From assembly GCF_030209835.1 (NCBI RefSeq), contig NZ_JARVRF010000030.1, positions 49,561 to 113,560 on the forward strand: a stretch of DNA of 64,000 bases. The letters are read 5' to 3'. Both the position numbers and the translations under genes were made by a program. This stretch comes from Arthrobacter sp. efr-133-R2A-120. GTDB taxonomy: Bacteria; Actinomycetota; Actinomycetes; Actinomycetales; Micrococcaceae. Shown one piece after another: positions 1 through 7,865 of this stretch. The stretch's first letter is position 1. Every line of letters starts with the position of its first letter. A model generated the notes under the pieces. That model worked only from the letters and a program-made list of their open reading frames with translations. It ran no database searches and was not told where the DNA came from.

Positions 1-627
1 ATCAGCAAGGAGCGCCTTGACGCCTTGGTGGAGGAAAACAGCGGCCTGGACCTGGTTCCTGTGGCCGGCGACATCTCCACGGAGGAGACCGTTGCCGCGG
101 TTGTCGTCGCCGCCGAAGGCCGTGTGGACGCCCTCGCCAACATCGCCGGCATCATGGATAACTTCGCCCCGATCCACGAAGTGGACGACGCCGTGTGGGA
201 GCGCGTCTTCCGGATCAACGTCACCGCCCTCATGCGCCTGACCCGCGCCGTGGTGCCCTTGATGCTGGAGGCCGGCACCGGCTCCGTGGTCAACGTCGCC
301 TCCGAGGCCGGGCTGCGCGGCTCCGCCGCCAGCTACACGGCGTCGAAGCACGCCGTCGTCGGCCTTACCAAGAACTCGGCCGTGATGTACGGGCCGAAGG
401 GGCTTCGCTTCAACGCCGTTGCCCCCGGGCCAACCATCACCAACATCGAGGCAACGTGGGGGTCCCAGTTGGCCGCCGAACGCCTCGGCCCACTCATGCA
501 GGCCACTGTCCCCAACCCAGCGACAGCCGCGCAGTTGGCTGCGTCCATCACCTTCCTGCTCAGCGACGACGGCACCAACGTCAACGGCGCCATCCTCGCC
601 TCCGACGGCGGCTGGTCGGCGCTGTAG
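1..627 (+). CDS. SDR family oxidoreductase, 3' part
   Basis: This is the C-terminal 208 residues of a classical short-chain dehydrogenase/reductase; the reading frame is open from base 1, so the start and probably the TGxxxGIG cofactor loop lie outside the window. Visible family features are an NIAG motif (bases 136-147) for the structural Asn-Ala-Gly region and the catalytic YTASK (Tyr codon at 334, Lys codon at 346). The end LASDGGWSAL is typical of SDRs, whose last strand usually carries a DGG motif. Substrate cannot be told. The neighbours are convergent and unrelated, so context does not help. Confidence 0.9.
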   Translation: MSKERLDALVEENSGLDLVPVAGDISTEETVAAVVVAAEGRVDALANIAGIMDNFAPIHEVDDAVWERVFRINVTALMRLTRAVVPLMLEAGTGSVVNVASEAGLRGSAASYTASKHAVVGLTKNSAVMYGPKGLRFNAVAPGPTITNIEATWGSQLAAERLGPLMQATVPNPATAAQLAASITFLLSDDGTNVNGAILASDGGWSAL

Positions 628-633
628 GGCGGC

Positions 634-885
634 TCAGCCGGTGTAGCCTTCCACCTGCTTTGGGGGCCGTGGTTTGGCCTCGTTCGGGTTCTCCCCGTAT
701 TGCCTCTTGGCCCGCCGTTGGCGCAGCAGGTCCCAGCTCTGATCCAGGTCCTGTTCGATGCGCTCCAGCCTTGCACGGTCGGGGGCGTGCGCAGGACCCG
801 GCGGGGCCGCCTCTGCCTTCTCCCGGAGTTCCCGCTCTTCCTCCACAAGTGACTGGATGTGGTGCAGAATGCCCTGTTCGTCCAT
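634..885 (-). CDS. DUF2630 family protein
   Basis: An 83-residue, highly charged protein starting MDEQGILHHIQSLVEEE, which I recognise as the small actinobacterial DUF2630 family. The sequence is mostly predicted helix with many Glu, Arg and Gln and a proline-rich end. No function is established for the family that I know of. It is convergent with the upstream SDR, whose stop is only 6 bases away, and divergent from the DUF1992 gene that follows. The start ATG (883-885) is preceded on the minus strand by AGGAAGAGGGTC, a good ribosome binding site. Confidence 0.8.
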   Translation of the reverse strand: MDEQGILHHIQSLVEEERELREKAEAAPPGPAHAPDRARLERIEQDLDQSWDLLRQRRAKRQYGENPNEAKPRPPKQVEGYTG

Positions 886-954
886 GGTGACCCTCTTCCT
901 GAACTAGCCGTTACCAGTCAGGTTAGTGAGCTGCGCTAGGCGTGAACAGAGGCC

Positions 955-1662
955 GTGTTCGCGGGAGCCATCCCGGCAATCTCCCGTTTGCGGAATACTT
1001 GGACGCAGATCCAGGATTTCCGCAAGCGAAGGCGGTGGTTGGCCGTGAACGGCGAAAACAGCGTGTTCAAGCGCCGGCTGGAGCGAGCCATGGAGTTGCG
1101 AAATATCCGCGCAACCGGCATGACGGCCGAAGAAGAAGCCGACTTGGAGGCCGCCGAGGAGGAAGAGCGTCGGAAGCGCAAGAAGGTGGACGACGCCGCG
1201 CGCGTGGAATACCTGATCCGCGATGCCATGGCGCAAGGGAAGTTCGACAACCTGAAGTACGCAGGCAAGCCGATCCCCGGGCTGGGGGAGCGCTACGATC
1301 CCGATTGGTGGGTCAAAGGCCTCATCCAGCGAGAACATCTCAGCGGCCTTGGCCCTAAAGCCATTCTGCTCCGCACCGAGGACGCCGAATTGGATGCGAA
1401 GCTTGACGCCCTGTACTCGGAAAAGCAGGTGCGCGATCTAGTGGAGGACTTCAACGCCCGGGTCATCGACGCACGGCGCCAACTCCAGGGCGGGCCGCCG
1501 GTGATCACGAAAACCCGCGACGTCGGCGTCGAGTTGGAACGCTGGCGCGAGCGCCGAGCGGCGGCTGCTGAGGCTGCTGAGAAAGCCGCTGCGGCGGCCG
1601 CCGCGCAGAAACGTGTCACCGAGCGGTCGTGGTGGCACCGTCTCTGGGGCACCCCCGGCTAG
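955..1662 (+). CDS. DUF1992 (DnaJ-homologue C28-like) protein
   Basis: The region from about residue 80 to 150 matches the DUF1992 / DNAJC28 conserved domain: EYLIRDAMAQGKFDNL, the AGKPIPG loop and YDPDWWVKGLI are diagnostic. There is no J domain here. The flanks are charged helices; the C terminus is Ala-rich and ends in a Trp-rich SWWHRLWG tail. The function is unknown; a chaperone link is only by name. The start is uncertain: GTG at 955 gives 235 residues, but GTG at 1042 or ATG at 1090 (MELRNIRATG) would still keep the whole domain, and no strong ribosome binding site decides. Confidence 0.75.
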   Translation: MFAGAIPAISRLRNTWTQIQDFRKRRRWLAVNGENSVFKRRLERAMELRNIRATGMTAEEEADLEAAEEEERRKRKKVDDAARVEYLIRDAMAQGKFDNLKYAGKPIPGLGERYDPDWWVKGLIQREHLSGLGPKAILLRTEDAELDAKLDALYSEKQVRDLVEDFNARVIDARRQLQGGPPVITKTRDVGVELERWRERRAAAAEAAEKAAAAAAAQKRVTERSWWHRLWGTPG

Positions 1663-1899
1663 GGAACGCTTGGGAAACCCGGTAGTGGAATCCGGCCCGC
1701 GGCGCCACGCATCGACGTCGTCGTTGTCCGAGACAAGCCAGGCACCCGCGTTGTTGCCGAGGACGTCGTTGCGATGAATGTTCGCGGTGACCGCCCGGCC
1801 GGCACCTTAATGTCAGACCCTCCCCCTAGCCTGAAAGTGTCAGGCAGCCGAGTGGCCTCGCATGGTTGAGGGGCAGGAATCCAGGAAGGGGGGGCAGGC
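1663..1899. other. intergenic region with a possible gene remnant
   Basis: There is no intact gene here. On the minus strand about 1690-1805 there is an open stretch containing NDVLGNNAGAWLVSDNDDV, which has the asparagine-rich look of a parallel beta-helix repeat and may be a remnant. The last bases carry GGAAGGGGGG, the ribosome binding site of the next gene. Confidence 0.3.
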
Positions 1900-3372
1900 G
1901 TGGAAAACCGGGTGTTCGGAGCGGAAGGCGATGCGTGGGTTCCGGCCGTCAGCTTCACAGACCGGGAGGATTCGCCGCTGGTTGGCACCGTGAGCCTACC
2001 GCTCGCATCCTTCCTCAGTGCCGACGATGCGCTCAGTGTTGTGGAATCGACCGACAGGCTCATTGTCTGGGCCACGGCCGTGAAGTATCAGGCCCTGGTC
2101 CGCGTTGAAGAAGTAATCGGTGAAGAATCCCCGAGGAGGCACGAGAGGCAGCCGGTACGGTTCGGTGGGGACGAGGCCCATGCCTTGGCTGTCTCCGAAG
2201 TGTCCACCGCCTGCGCCCTGACGGAGGGCACGGCCGCGCGCTTGCTGAATGATGCCGCGGATCTTGCTACGTCCCAGTGGGCAGTCCTCGAGGCGGTCGA
2301 GGCCGGGGAGATCTCCGAGATGCACGCCCGGATCATTCTCGACCAGGCCCGTTCCCTCCCGGCCGAGCACGCCGAAAAATTCGCTACCGTGGCCCTGCTG
2401 CGCACGCGGACGCGGCAGGGCCGGCGCCGCACGCCGTCAGAGTTCCGCGCTTGCCTGCGGCGGCTGCGGGAGCACGTGCACCCCGAAAGCATCATCGCCC
2501 GCAAAGAGTCTGCCCAGCGTGAGCGCGGCGTGTGGTTCACGGCCGAGCCGGACGGCATGTGCACGTTGTCCGCGTTCCTCACGGCGGAGGTCGGGATGGC
2601 CATTTACAACGGCCTCGACCATGATGCGCGGCAGGCCAGTGCGCGGGCTGCGGAGCTTGGAGATCTTCCGGGGCCGCACCCTACGTCCGATTTTGGTGCC
2701 GCCCTCGATTCCCGCACGCTGTCGGAGCTCCGCGCGGATGCGCTGGCCTACCGCCTCTTTGGTGGATCTGACCGGCTTTTGAGTGGATCAGGCGAGCTGC
2801 TTGGCGGATCTGACGTGCCCGAATCCGGGGCATTCCGCGCCGAGGTCGTGGTAACCATTCCCGTTGGATCCGTCTTTGGCGGCAGCATCGGGCCCGACGG
2901 TGGCGAGTTCGAAACAGCTGAACTCGAAGGATACGGACCAATAGACGCTGCAACGGCCCGGCGCATGGCGGCCCTTGCGCCAACGTGGCAACGGCTGTTC
3001 ACGGACTGCACCAGCGGCCAGGTCCTGGGTGTGGGGCGCACGGCCTACCGTCCACCGAAGGCACTTCGCCGGTACCTGCAGTGCCGTGAGGGGACCTGCC
3101 GGTTCCCCGGGTGCACGCGGAGGGTTGTCGTTTGCGAACCCGGCCACATCACCGAGTGGCAGGATGGCGGCACCACTGACGCCGACAACCTTGCAATGCT
3201 CTGCCGAAAGCACCACGCGCTGAAGTCCATAGGCGCCTGGAGCTATAGACAGTCCTCACCAACCGGCGACCTCGAGTGGAAGTCGCCCCTCCGTCGGCAA
3301 TACAGGACCGAGGCGGCAGATGTTGGCAGGACGGTCCATTTGCTCCAGCGGCCAGAACCCCCGCCTTTCTAG
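1900..3372 (+). CDS. DUF222 / HNH endonuclease signature protein
   Basis: A 490-residue protein of the DUF222 plus HNH family (the mycobacterial 13E12-repeat type), common in several copies in Arthrobacter genomes. The N-terminal two thirds is the DUF222 region (ATAVKYQALVRVEEV, then the conserved SEMHARIILDQA segment). The C-terminal HNH nuclease-like module has CRFPGCTRR, then CEPGHITEWQDGG, DADNLAMLCRKHHALK, with paired cysteines for a metal knuckle. Start GTG 1900 follows GGAAGGGGGG at good spacing. Around bases 2760-2830 the linker contains a short run of GGATC-rich repeats (GGSDRLLSGSGELLGGSD), a low-complexity insert. Its role in the cell is not known. Confidence 0.88.
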   Translation: MENRVFGAEGDAWVPAVSFTDREDSPLVGTVSLPLASFLSADDALSVVESTDRLIVWATAVKYQALVRVEEVIGEESPRRHERQPVRFGGDEAHALAVSEVSTACALTEGTAARLLNDAADLATSQWAVLEAVEAGEISEMHARIILDQARSLPAEHAEKFATVALLRTRTRQGRRRTPSEFRACLRRLREHVHPESIIARKESAQRERGVWFTAEPDGMCTLSAFLTAEVGMAIYNGLDHDARQASARAAELGDLPGPHPTSDFGAALDSRTLSELRADALAYRLFGGSDRLLSGSGELLGGSDVPESGAFRAEVVVTIPVGSVFGGSIGPDGGEFETAELEGYGPIDAATARRMAALAPTWQRLFTDCTSGQVLGVGRTAYRPPKALRRYLQCREGTCRFPGCTRRVVVCEPGHITEWQDGGTTDADNLAMLCRKHHALKSIGAWSYRQSSPTGDLEWKSPLRRQYRTEAADVGRTVHLLQRPEPPPF

Positions 3373-3631
3373 GGCCGGGCCTGCAGTGGTGCGGTTTGGG
3401 TGGCACGGTTTGGGCGCCGTAAGTTCTGCGTGTCCTCGGGTTGTGCCATGGGTGACAAGTGCAGGCCTGCTAACTGCCACCGTTCGTCCTCCCTGACCAT
3501 GATCTGCGTAACGCGGAACTGGCCGTTGGACGGTTGTCCGCGGTAGGCGGACTGTTGGTGCTGGACCCGGATGAGGCGGCGCTTGCCCAAAGAAAGCTGA
3601 GTTCTTCGAGGTCGGGATGGTATTCATTCAT
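3369..3631 (-). pseudogene. NTF2-like / SnoaL-like (DUF4440-type) protein with internal deletion
   Basis: The start MNEYHPDLEELSFLWA (from ATG at 3631) and the end, with SAYRGQPSNGQFRVTQ, IMVREDERWQ and LAGLHLSPMA, are the beginning and end of one NTF2-like fold protein. They sit in different frames only about 15 codons apart: the first frame stops at 3470, the second runs to a TAG at 3369-3371. Family members are about 130 residues, so most of the middle is gone and the frame is shifted. The start overlaps the SDR stop by a few bases, so it was the third gene of the MarR-facing operon. I call it inactivated; the family match is from recognition. Confidence 0.6.
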
Positions 3632-4439
3632 GGCTGGTTCCCTTTCTCCTGGTGTTGAACGCCGGCGTTCCCGCCAGCCGGCCGCCGTCGACGGCGAGCA
3701 CGGTTCCGGTGACGAACGACGACTGCTCCGAGCAAAGCCAGACGGCGGCAGCGGCAACCTCGGCCGTGGAGCCGATGCGTCCCAGCGGCACGGCGGCGGC
3801 GACGCGGTCCTGGGCCGCTTGGCCCGCCCCTGCGAGTCGCTCGGTGAGGATGGGGCCGGGAGCGATCGCGTTGACCCTGATCCCCTGGGAGGCGTAGTCA
3901 AGCGCGGCCACCCGGGTCAGGCCACCGACACCGAACTTGCTCGCCACGTAGCCGCTCATGCCGGCAACGCCCTGTTCGCCCGCGGTGGAGGACATGTTGA
4001 CGATCGCTCCGCCGTCTCCGCTTTCCAGCATGAGCTCGATTTCGTATTTCAGGCAGAGGAACACTCCGCGCAGGTTGACCGAAATCGCGCTGTCGAACTC
4101 CTCGCTCGCCCACTCGGCCAGGGGTGCCGGGATCCGCCCGCCGCCTGCGGCGTTGTTGACCGCGGCGTCGAGCCGTCCGAAGCGGTCCCGGATCTGTGCC
4201 ATCAGGGCTTTCACCGAGTCCTCATCGCCCACATCCACGGCCATGGCCACCGCTTTTCCGCCGCCCGAAGTGATGTTGGCGAGCTGTTGTGACAGGCTTG
4301 CGCCGTCGCGCGAGGCAAGGACGACGTCCGCTCCGGCGCGAGCCAGCGCAGTTGCGATCTCCGCACCGATTCCGCGGCTCGCTCCGGTGACGAGCGCGAC
4401 CTTGCCGGACAGCGGCCGGGCGGGATCCGACGTCGTCAT
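3624..4439 (-). CDS. SDR family oxidoreductase
   Basis: A 271-residue classical SDR. TGASRGIG at residues 18-25 is the NAD(P) loop, NNAAGG the structural motif, and YVASK the catalytic Tyr-Lys pair. A DGG motif lies near the end, in the position usual for the family. The start ATG at 4439 overlaps the stop of the upstream membrane protein gene as ATGA, so the two are translationally coupled. A much longer open frame runs back to 4808 but that extension is arginine-rich shadow sequence. Substrate is unknown; the gene is in an operon divergent from a MarR regulator, consistent with an inducible detoxification or catabolic step. Confidence 0.88.
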   Translation of the reverse strand: MTTSDPARPLSGKVALVTGASRGIGAEIATALARAGADVVLASRDGASLSQQLANITSGGGKAVAMAVDVGDEDSVKALMAQIRDRFGRLDAAVNNAAGGGRIPAPLAEWASEEFDSAISVNLRGVFLCLKYEIELMLESGDGGAIVNMSSTAGEQGVAGMSGYVASKFGVGGLTRVAALDYASQGIRVNAIAPGPILTERLAGAGQAAQDRVAAAVPLGRIGSTAEVAAAAVWLCSEQSSFVTGTVLAVDGGRLAGTPAFNTRRKGTSHE

Positions 4440-5179
4440 GGCGTTGTCCGGCTCGTGTGCGGCGCGTGCGCCCGTGGCTCTTGGTTCGCGGCTGCCCGGT
4501 TGCGGGGGAGCAGGAAGCCTGCGGCAACCAGCCAGAGCAGCCCGCCGAAGCGTCCGATCGGCAGTAGGAACTGAAGAGGCTCGATCGCCATCGACAGGAA
4601 GCTCAACTCGGACAGTGCGGCAATGACCAGGCCGGTCCAAGCCAGCCAACGGGGCATGAAGCCAAGGATCAGGGCCGGGACGGCAATTCCCGCCATGAGC
4701 AGGCCGGTCCCGACGACGAAGCCGACCCCTCCCGTGATGAACGCGAGGAAGTCGAGCGCGTGGGTGAGCGTCACATCCGTGGTGATTTCCGGCCGGCTCA
4801 GCAGCCACGTCACGGAACCCGACAACATCAGGAAGATGGCCGCGCTGACGCCGCCAAAGAAGCCAATGGCCGGTCCGGGAACACGCACGCCAAGCCGGAG
4901 CTGCCGGGCGTAGACGGTGGCCGCGTAGATTCCCAATGGCACTGCGGAGCCGAATTGGAGCATGCCGCCGAGTCGCGTCGCAGCGACGTTTTGCTGGAAG
5001 AATGCGGCCACCTGCCCCGCCGGGGCAAAGGGCGAGACGAACGTCTGGCCGCCGGTCAGGACTGCGGACGTGATGAGGCTGGCGAGGAAAATGCCCAGGC
5101 TGACGAGGGCAAGAACGCCGGGGTGGGGGCCGCCTGACCGGGCTGGACGGCCTTCATCGGGAATCGAACGACTACTCAT
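4436..5179 (-). CDS. multi-pass membrane protein (DUF4386-like)
   Basis: A 247-residue integral membrane protein with about six hydrophobic segments, the first being VLALVSLGIFLASLITSAVL and the last LLWLVAAGFLLP. The spacing of helices and the periplasmic FAPAGQVAAFFQQN loop resemble the DUF4386 group, but I am not certain. No transport or enzyme motif is visible. It is the first gene of an operon (membrane protein, SDR, decayed NTF2-like gene) and lies 83 bases from the divergent MarR gene, so MarR control is likely. Confidence 0.7.
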   Translation of the reverse strand: MSSRSIPDEGRPARSGGPHPGVLALVSLGIFLASLITSAVLTGGQTFVSPFAPAGQVAAFFQQNVAATRLGGMLQFGSAVPLGIYAATVYARQLRLGVRVPGPAIGFFGGVSAAIFLMLSGSVTWLLSRPEITTDVTLTHALDFLAFITGGVGFVVGTGLLMAGIAVPALILGFMPRWLAWTGLVIAALSELSFLSMAIEPLQFLLPIGRFGGLLWLVAAGFLLPRNRAAANQEPRAHAPHTSRTTP

Positions 5180-5244
5180 GGCTGAACCTTTCTAGCAGTG
5201 GCTGGACTTTCGTAATTGCATCACTACTGAAATGGTTCACCTAT

Positions 5245-5255
5245 AGAATTATTCT
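5245..5255. promoter_or_regulatory. palindrome, candidate MarR operator
   Basis: AGAATTATTCT is a perfect inverted repeat with a central T in the 83-base space between the divergent MarR gene and the membrane protein operon. It also contains TAGAAT, a plausible -10 element. MarR proteins commonly bind such AT-rich palindromes over their own promoters; the assignment is inferred from position. Confidence 0.45.
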
Positions 5256-5262
5256 GTCAAGC

Positions 5263-5799
5263 ATGTATTCTGAAGACATGGACTTAGCCACACCGGGCCG
5301 GCCGAAACGGACCGCATTTCTCTTGTCGCAGCTAGGCGCCGTGGCATCGTCCCGCTTTGCGGACCGCACACGGGATATCGGGCTCACGCCCAGCGACGCC
5401 GGTGTCATCCGCCTGATCGGACGCGCCCCCGGGTTGAGCCAGCGCTCCCTTGCGGACAGGCTCGGTGCCGTCCCCAGCCGGGTGGTTTCACTCATCGACT
5501 CGCTGCAGGAGCGCGGCCTTGTGGAGAGGATGCGCAGCAGTACGGACCGGCGGAACTATGAACTGCACCTCACGGAGGCCGGCAAGCGCGTGCTGGGGGA
5601 ACTTCGCGGGATTGCCGAACAGCATGAAGCGGAGCTGCTGGCCCCACTAAACGACGAACAGATCACGCAACTTGGCGAGCTGCTTGCGCAGCTCGCCAAC
5701 GGCCACGGGCTGGACAGGGACCTCCACCGCGATGTCGGCCGCCAGCCCGGACGCGATGTCGGAGCTGACGGCGGACCTGAGCGGGCACGAAAGGCCTGA
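5263..5799 (+). CDS. MarR family transcriptional regulator
   Basis: A 178-residue winged-helix regulator. The recognition region LSQRSLADRLGAVPSRVVSLIDSLQERGLVERMRSSTDRRNYELHLTEAG follows the MarR layout, with the D-R-R wing. An Arg/Gly-rich tail of about 25 residues extends beyond the usual family end. Either ATG 5263 or ATG 5278 (MDLATPGRPKR) could be the start; neither has a clear ribosome binding site, and a near-leaderless message is possible since a -10-like TAGAAT is close by. It is divergent from the membrane protein/SDR operon, its probable target. Confidence 0.85.
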   Translation: MYSEDMDLATPGRPKRTAFLLSQLGAVASSRFADRTRDIGLTPSDAGVIRLIGRAPGLSQRSLADRLGAVPSRVVSLIDSLQERGLVERMRSSTDRRNYELHLTEAGKRVLGELRGIAEQHEAELLAPLNDEQITQLGELLAQLANGHGLDRDLHRDVGRQPGRDVGADGGPERARKA

Positions 5800-5803
5800 G
5801 CGG

Positions 5804-6865
5804 CTACAGCACCACCTCGTGGCCTGTCCTGCTGGACTCGTAGATCGCAGAGATGATCTTGATGAGCTCAAGGCCGTGGGTGGCCGGAGCGGCCTCGGCG
5901 GCATCGCCCCGCGCAGTAGCCAGGAACTGCTCCACCTCGTTGCGGTATGCCACAGTGCTAAAAGTCGGCGAATCCAGCACGGGCGAAATATCCAGCAGCG
6001 TGTCGTGCTGTTCGGTGAAGATTTCCAGCGTCGGCTCCAGCTGCGCGCCGCCTTTGTCTCCGAAGACTTGGACCTTGGTTTCATCCGCGCCGTGCATCGA
6101 GTAGCTGGTGTCGAAGTGCATCACTGCGCCATTGCTGAACTTGATCAGTGCTGTGGCAAGATCCTCGACGGGGTCCGCCGGGGGTCGTGCCGGATCGAAA
6201 TCGGCGGAGAGATACCGGCTGAAGTTCGAGATATTGTTCCGTGCACCGATCTTGTGGAACACGGTCCCAGAGACCGAAGCCACGGAGGGACAGCCCATGA
6301 GCCACCAGCAAATGTCGATGAAATGGACGCCCAGGTCGATGAGCGGACCTCCGCCGGACAAGGCTTTGTCGGCGAACCAGCCGCCGGGATTTCCTACCCG
6401 GCGCAGGCAAGTGGCCTTGGCGTAATAGATCTGCCCGAGGTCGCCGGCGTCGATGAAGCGCTTGAGTACCTCGGCGTTGGGCGAGAAACGGCGGACATAC
6501 GCTACCTGCAAGACGCCCGCACTCCGCTGTGAGGCAGCAGCAACAGCCAAAGCCTCCTCCAGGGAGGCCGTCATGGGCTTCTCGACCAGCACATGCTTTC
6601 CGGCCTCGAGCGCCGCAATCACGATTTCGGCGTGCGTGTCATTGCGCGTGCAGATGCTGACGGCGTCGATCTCGGGATCGGCCAGGAGCTCCTTGTAGTC
6701 CGTGAAGACCTTGACCGCTCCGTATTCCGCGGCCCGGCTCCCGGCACGCACAGCGTCGATGTCGCAGACAGCCACCAGGTGCGCCGACGGCGAATCACGG
6801 TATGCGTCCAGGTGCATGTCCGAGATTGTCCCCAGCCCGATGACCCCAACGTTCAATGCCCCCAT
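5804..6865 (-). CDS. Gfo/Idh/MocA family oxidoreductase
   Basis: A 353-residue NAD(P)-dependent dehydrogenase of the Gfo/Idh/MocA superfamily. It has the N-terminal Rossmann fold (GVIGLGTISDMHLDAYRD), the family motif EKPMTAS near residue 97, and the GGPLIDLGVHFIDICWWLMG segment with the catalytic-region D and H typical of inositol or sugar dehydrogenases. It is one base from the upstream sugar isomerase gene, so the two are one transcript. The pair probably oxidises and isomerises a sugar, sugar acid or inositol. The 3' end converges on the MarR gene with 4 bases between stops. Confidence 0.9.
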   Translation of the reverse strand: MGALNVGVIGLGTISDMHLDAYRDSPSAHLVAVCDIDAVRAGSRAAEYGAVKVFTDYKELLADPEIDAVSICTRNDTHAEIVIAALEAGKHVLVEKPMTASLEEALAVAAASQRSAGVLQVAYVRRFSPNAEVLKRFIDAGDLGQIYYAKATCLRRVGNPGGWFADKALSGGGPLIDLGVHFIDICWWLMGCPSVASVSGTVFHKIGARNNISNFSRYLSADFDPARPPADPVEDLATALIKFSNGAVMHFDTSYSMHGADETKVQVFGDKGGAQLEPTLEIFTEQHDTLLDISPVLDSPTFSTVAYRNEVEQFLATARGDAAEAAPATHGLELIKIISAIYESSRTGHEVVL

Positions 6866-6866
6866 G

Positions 6867-7721
6867 TCAGCAGCCCTCCCACAATGCGGCGGCGTTGCGC
6901 AGCGATTCGGGCGCCGCCGTGAGGCAGTCCTCGCGGCCCTCGTATTCCACCGAACACGGTCCGCTGAAACCGAAGTCCTTGATCAGGCGAAGGACACGCG
7001 GCAGGTCCATGTCCCCGAGTCCGAACACGGAGCCCTGGATATGGTCCCCTGCCAGCGTTTGCAACCAGCCGTCGCCGGGGTTTCGCTTCCGGCGGTAGAA
7101 ATCCTTCAGATGCACCACAGACGCGTAGGGGAGGAGTTTGGCGACGGCCGATTCCGGCACCTCATCGACGCACAGGAAGTTGCCGATGTCCAAGGTGATC
7201 TTGAAATTGTCGCGGTCCACTGCGTGCACCAACTGCAGCAACCGTTCGCTGACGTTGAAGGCCATGCCGTGGTTTTCCACGCTGGTGGTGATTCCCAGGG
7301 TTGCCGCGTAGTCGGCGAGTTCCCTGGATGCAGGGACCACCTTCTCCAGGGCATCGCGGTATTCGATGTATGAGGCGGGGCGCCAGGCCCACGGGACAAC
7401 ATCGTGGCGGAAGCGGCTGATCCCCATCCGTTGGGCCGTGTCCAAGTGCGTCTTCACCCGGGCGATTTCAGCCGCCGCGTCGGCGCCAAGGAAATCCGCA
7501 CCCACCACATAGTTGACCAAGGCGATCCCGGACGCCTCTGCACGCTCGCGCAGCCCTTCGGCTGCCGCGTGGTCCGCGGAAAGGTCCACGCCCAGTCCGG
7601 CCTCGGCCACTTCAAGATGGCCGGCCTGATGGGATGCCGCCCAGCCCGGCAGGTCCAAAAGGCCCACCCGGCCGGCAGCCAAGGCTCCCGCCAAACTGTA
7701 CGTACTCAGCCCAATCTGCAT
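6867..7721 (-). CDS. sugar phosphate isomerase/epimerase (xylose isomerase-like TIM barrel)
   Basis: A 284-residue TIM-barrel protein of the IolE/hydroxypyruvate isomerase-like group. The metal-binding segments are visible: TSVENHGMAF (Glu), KITLDIGNFLC (Asp), VVHLKDFYRRK (His) and SVEYEGREDC (Glu). It is the first gene of a two-gene operon with the Gfo/Idh/MocA oxidoreductase and divergent from the M81 peptidase gene. Isomerase plus Gfo/Idh pairs usually act in inositol or rare-sugar catabolism; the exact substrate cannot be read from sequence. Confidence 0.88.
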   Translation of the reverse strand: MQIGLSTYSLAGALAAGRVGLLDLPGWAASHQAGHLEVAEAGLGVDLSADHAAAEGLRERAEASGIALVNYVVGADFLGADAAAEIARVKTHLDTAQRMGISRFRHDVVPWAWRPASYIEYRDALEKVVPASRELADYAATLGITTSVENHGMAFNVSERLLQLVHAVDRDNFKITLDIGNFLCVDEVPESAVAKLLPYASVVHLKDFYRRKRNPGDGWLQTLAGDHIQGSVFGLGDMDLPRVLRLIKDFGFSGPCSVEYEGREDCLTAAPESLRNAAALWEGC

Positions 7722-7801
7722 TGTTCGATCCTCTTCCGTGGAGTCCGCGTGCCGTCACTTGCGAGCCCACGTTAGGCAGGATTCCGGGCGAAAAGGGCTG
7801 G

Positions 7802-7827
7802 TTGAACTTCATTCGGCATTGAACTTT
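7802..7827. promoter_or_regulatory. paired direct repeat, candidate regulator site
   Basis: TTGAACTTC (7802-7810) and TTGAACTTT (7819-7827) lie 17 bases apart in the divergent promoter region between the isomerase and M81 genes. The same 17-base spacing and a shared TGAACT core occur at 9432-9457 in front of the ABC transporter operon, so one regulator, perhaps the ROK repressor at 13694, may control both. This is inference from two sites. Confidence 0.35.
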
Positions 7828-7865
7828 CGCGGCTCCGCCCCGGTCCCGCAGCGAACCTCAATATC

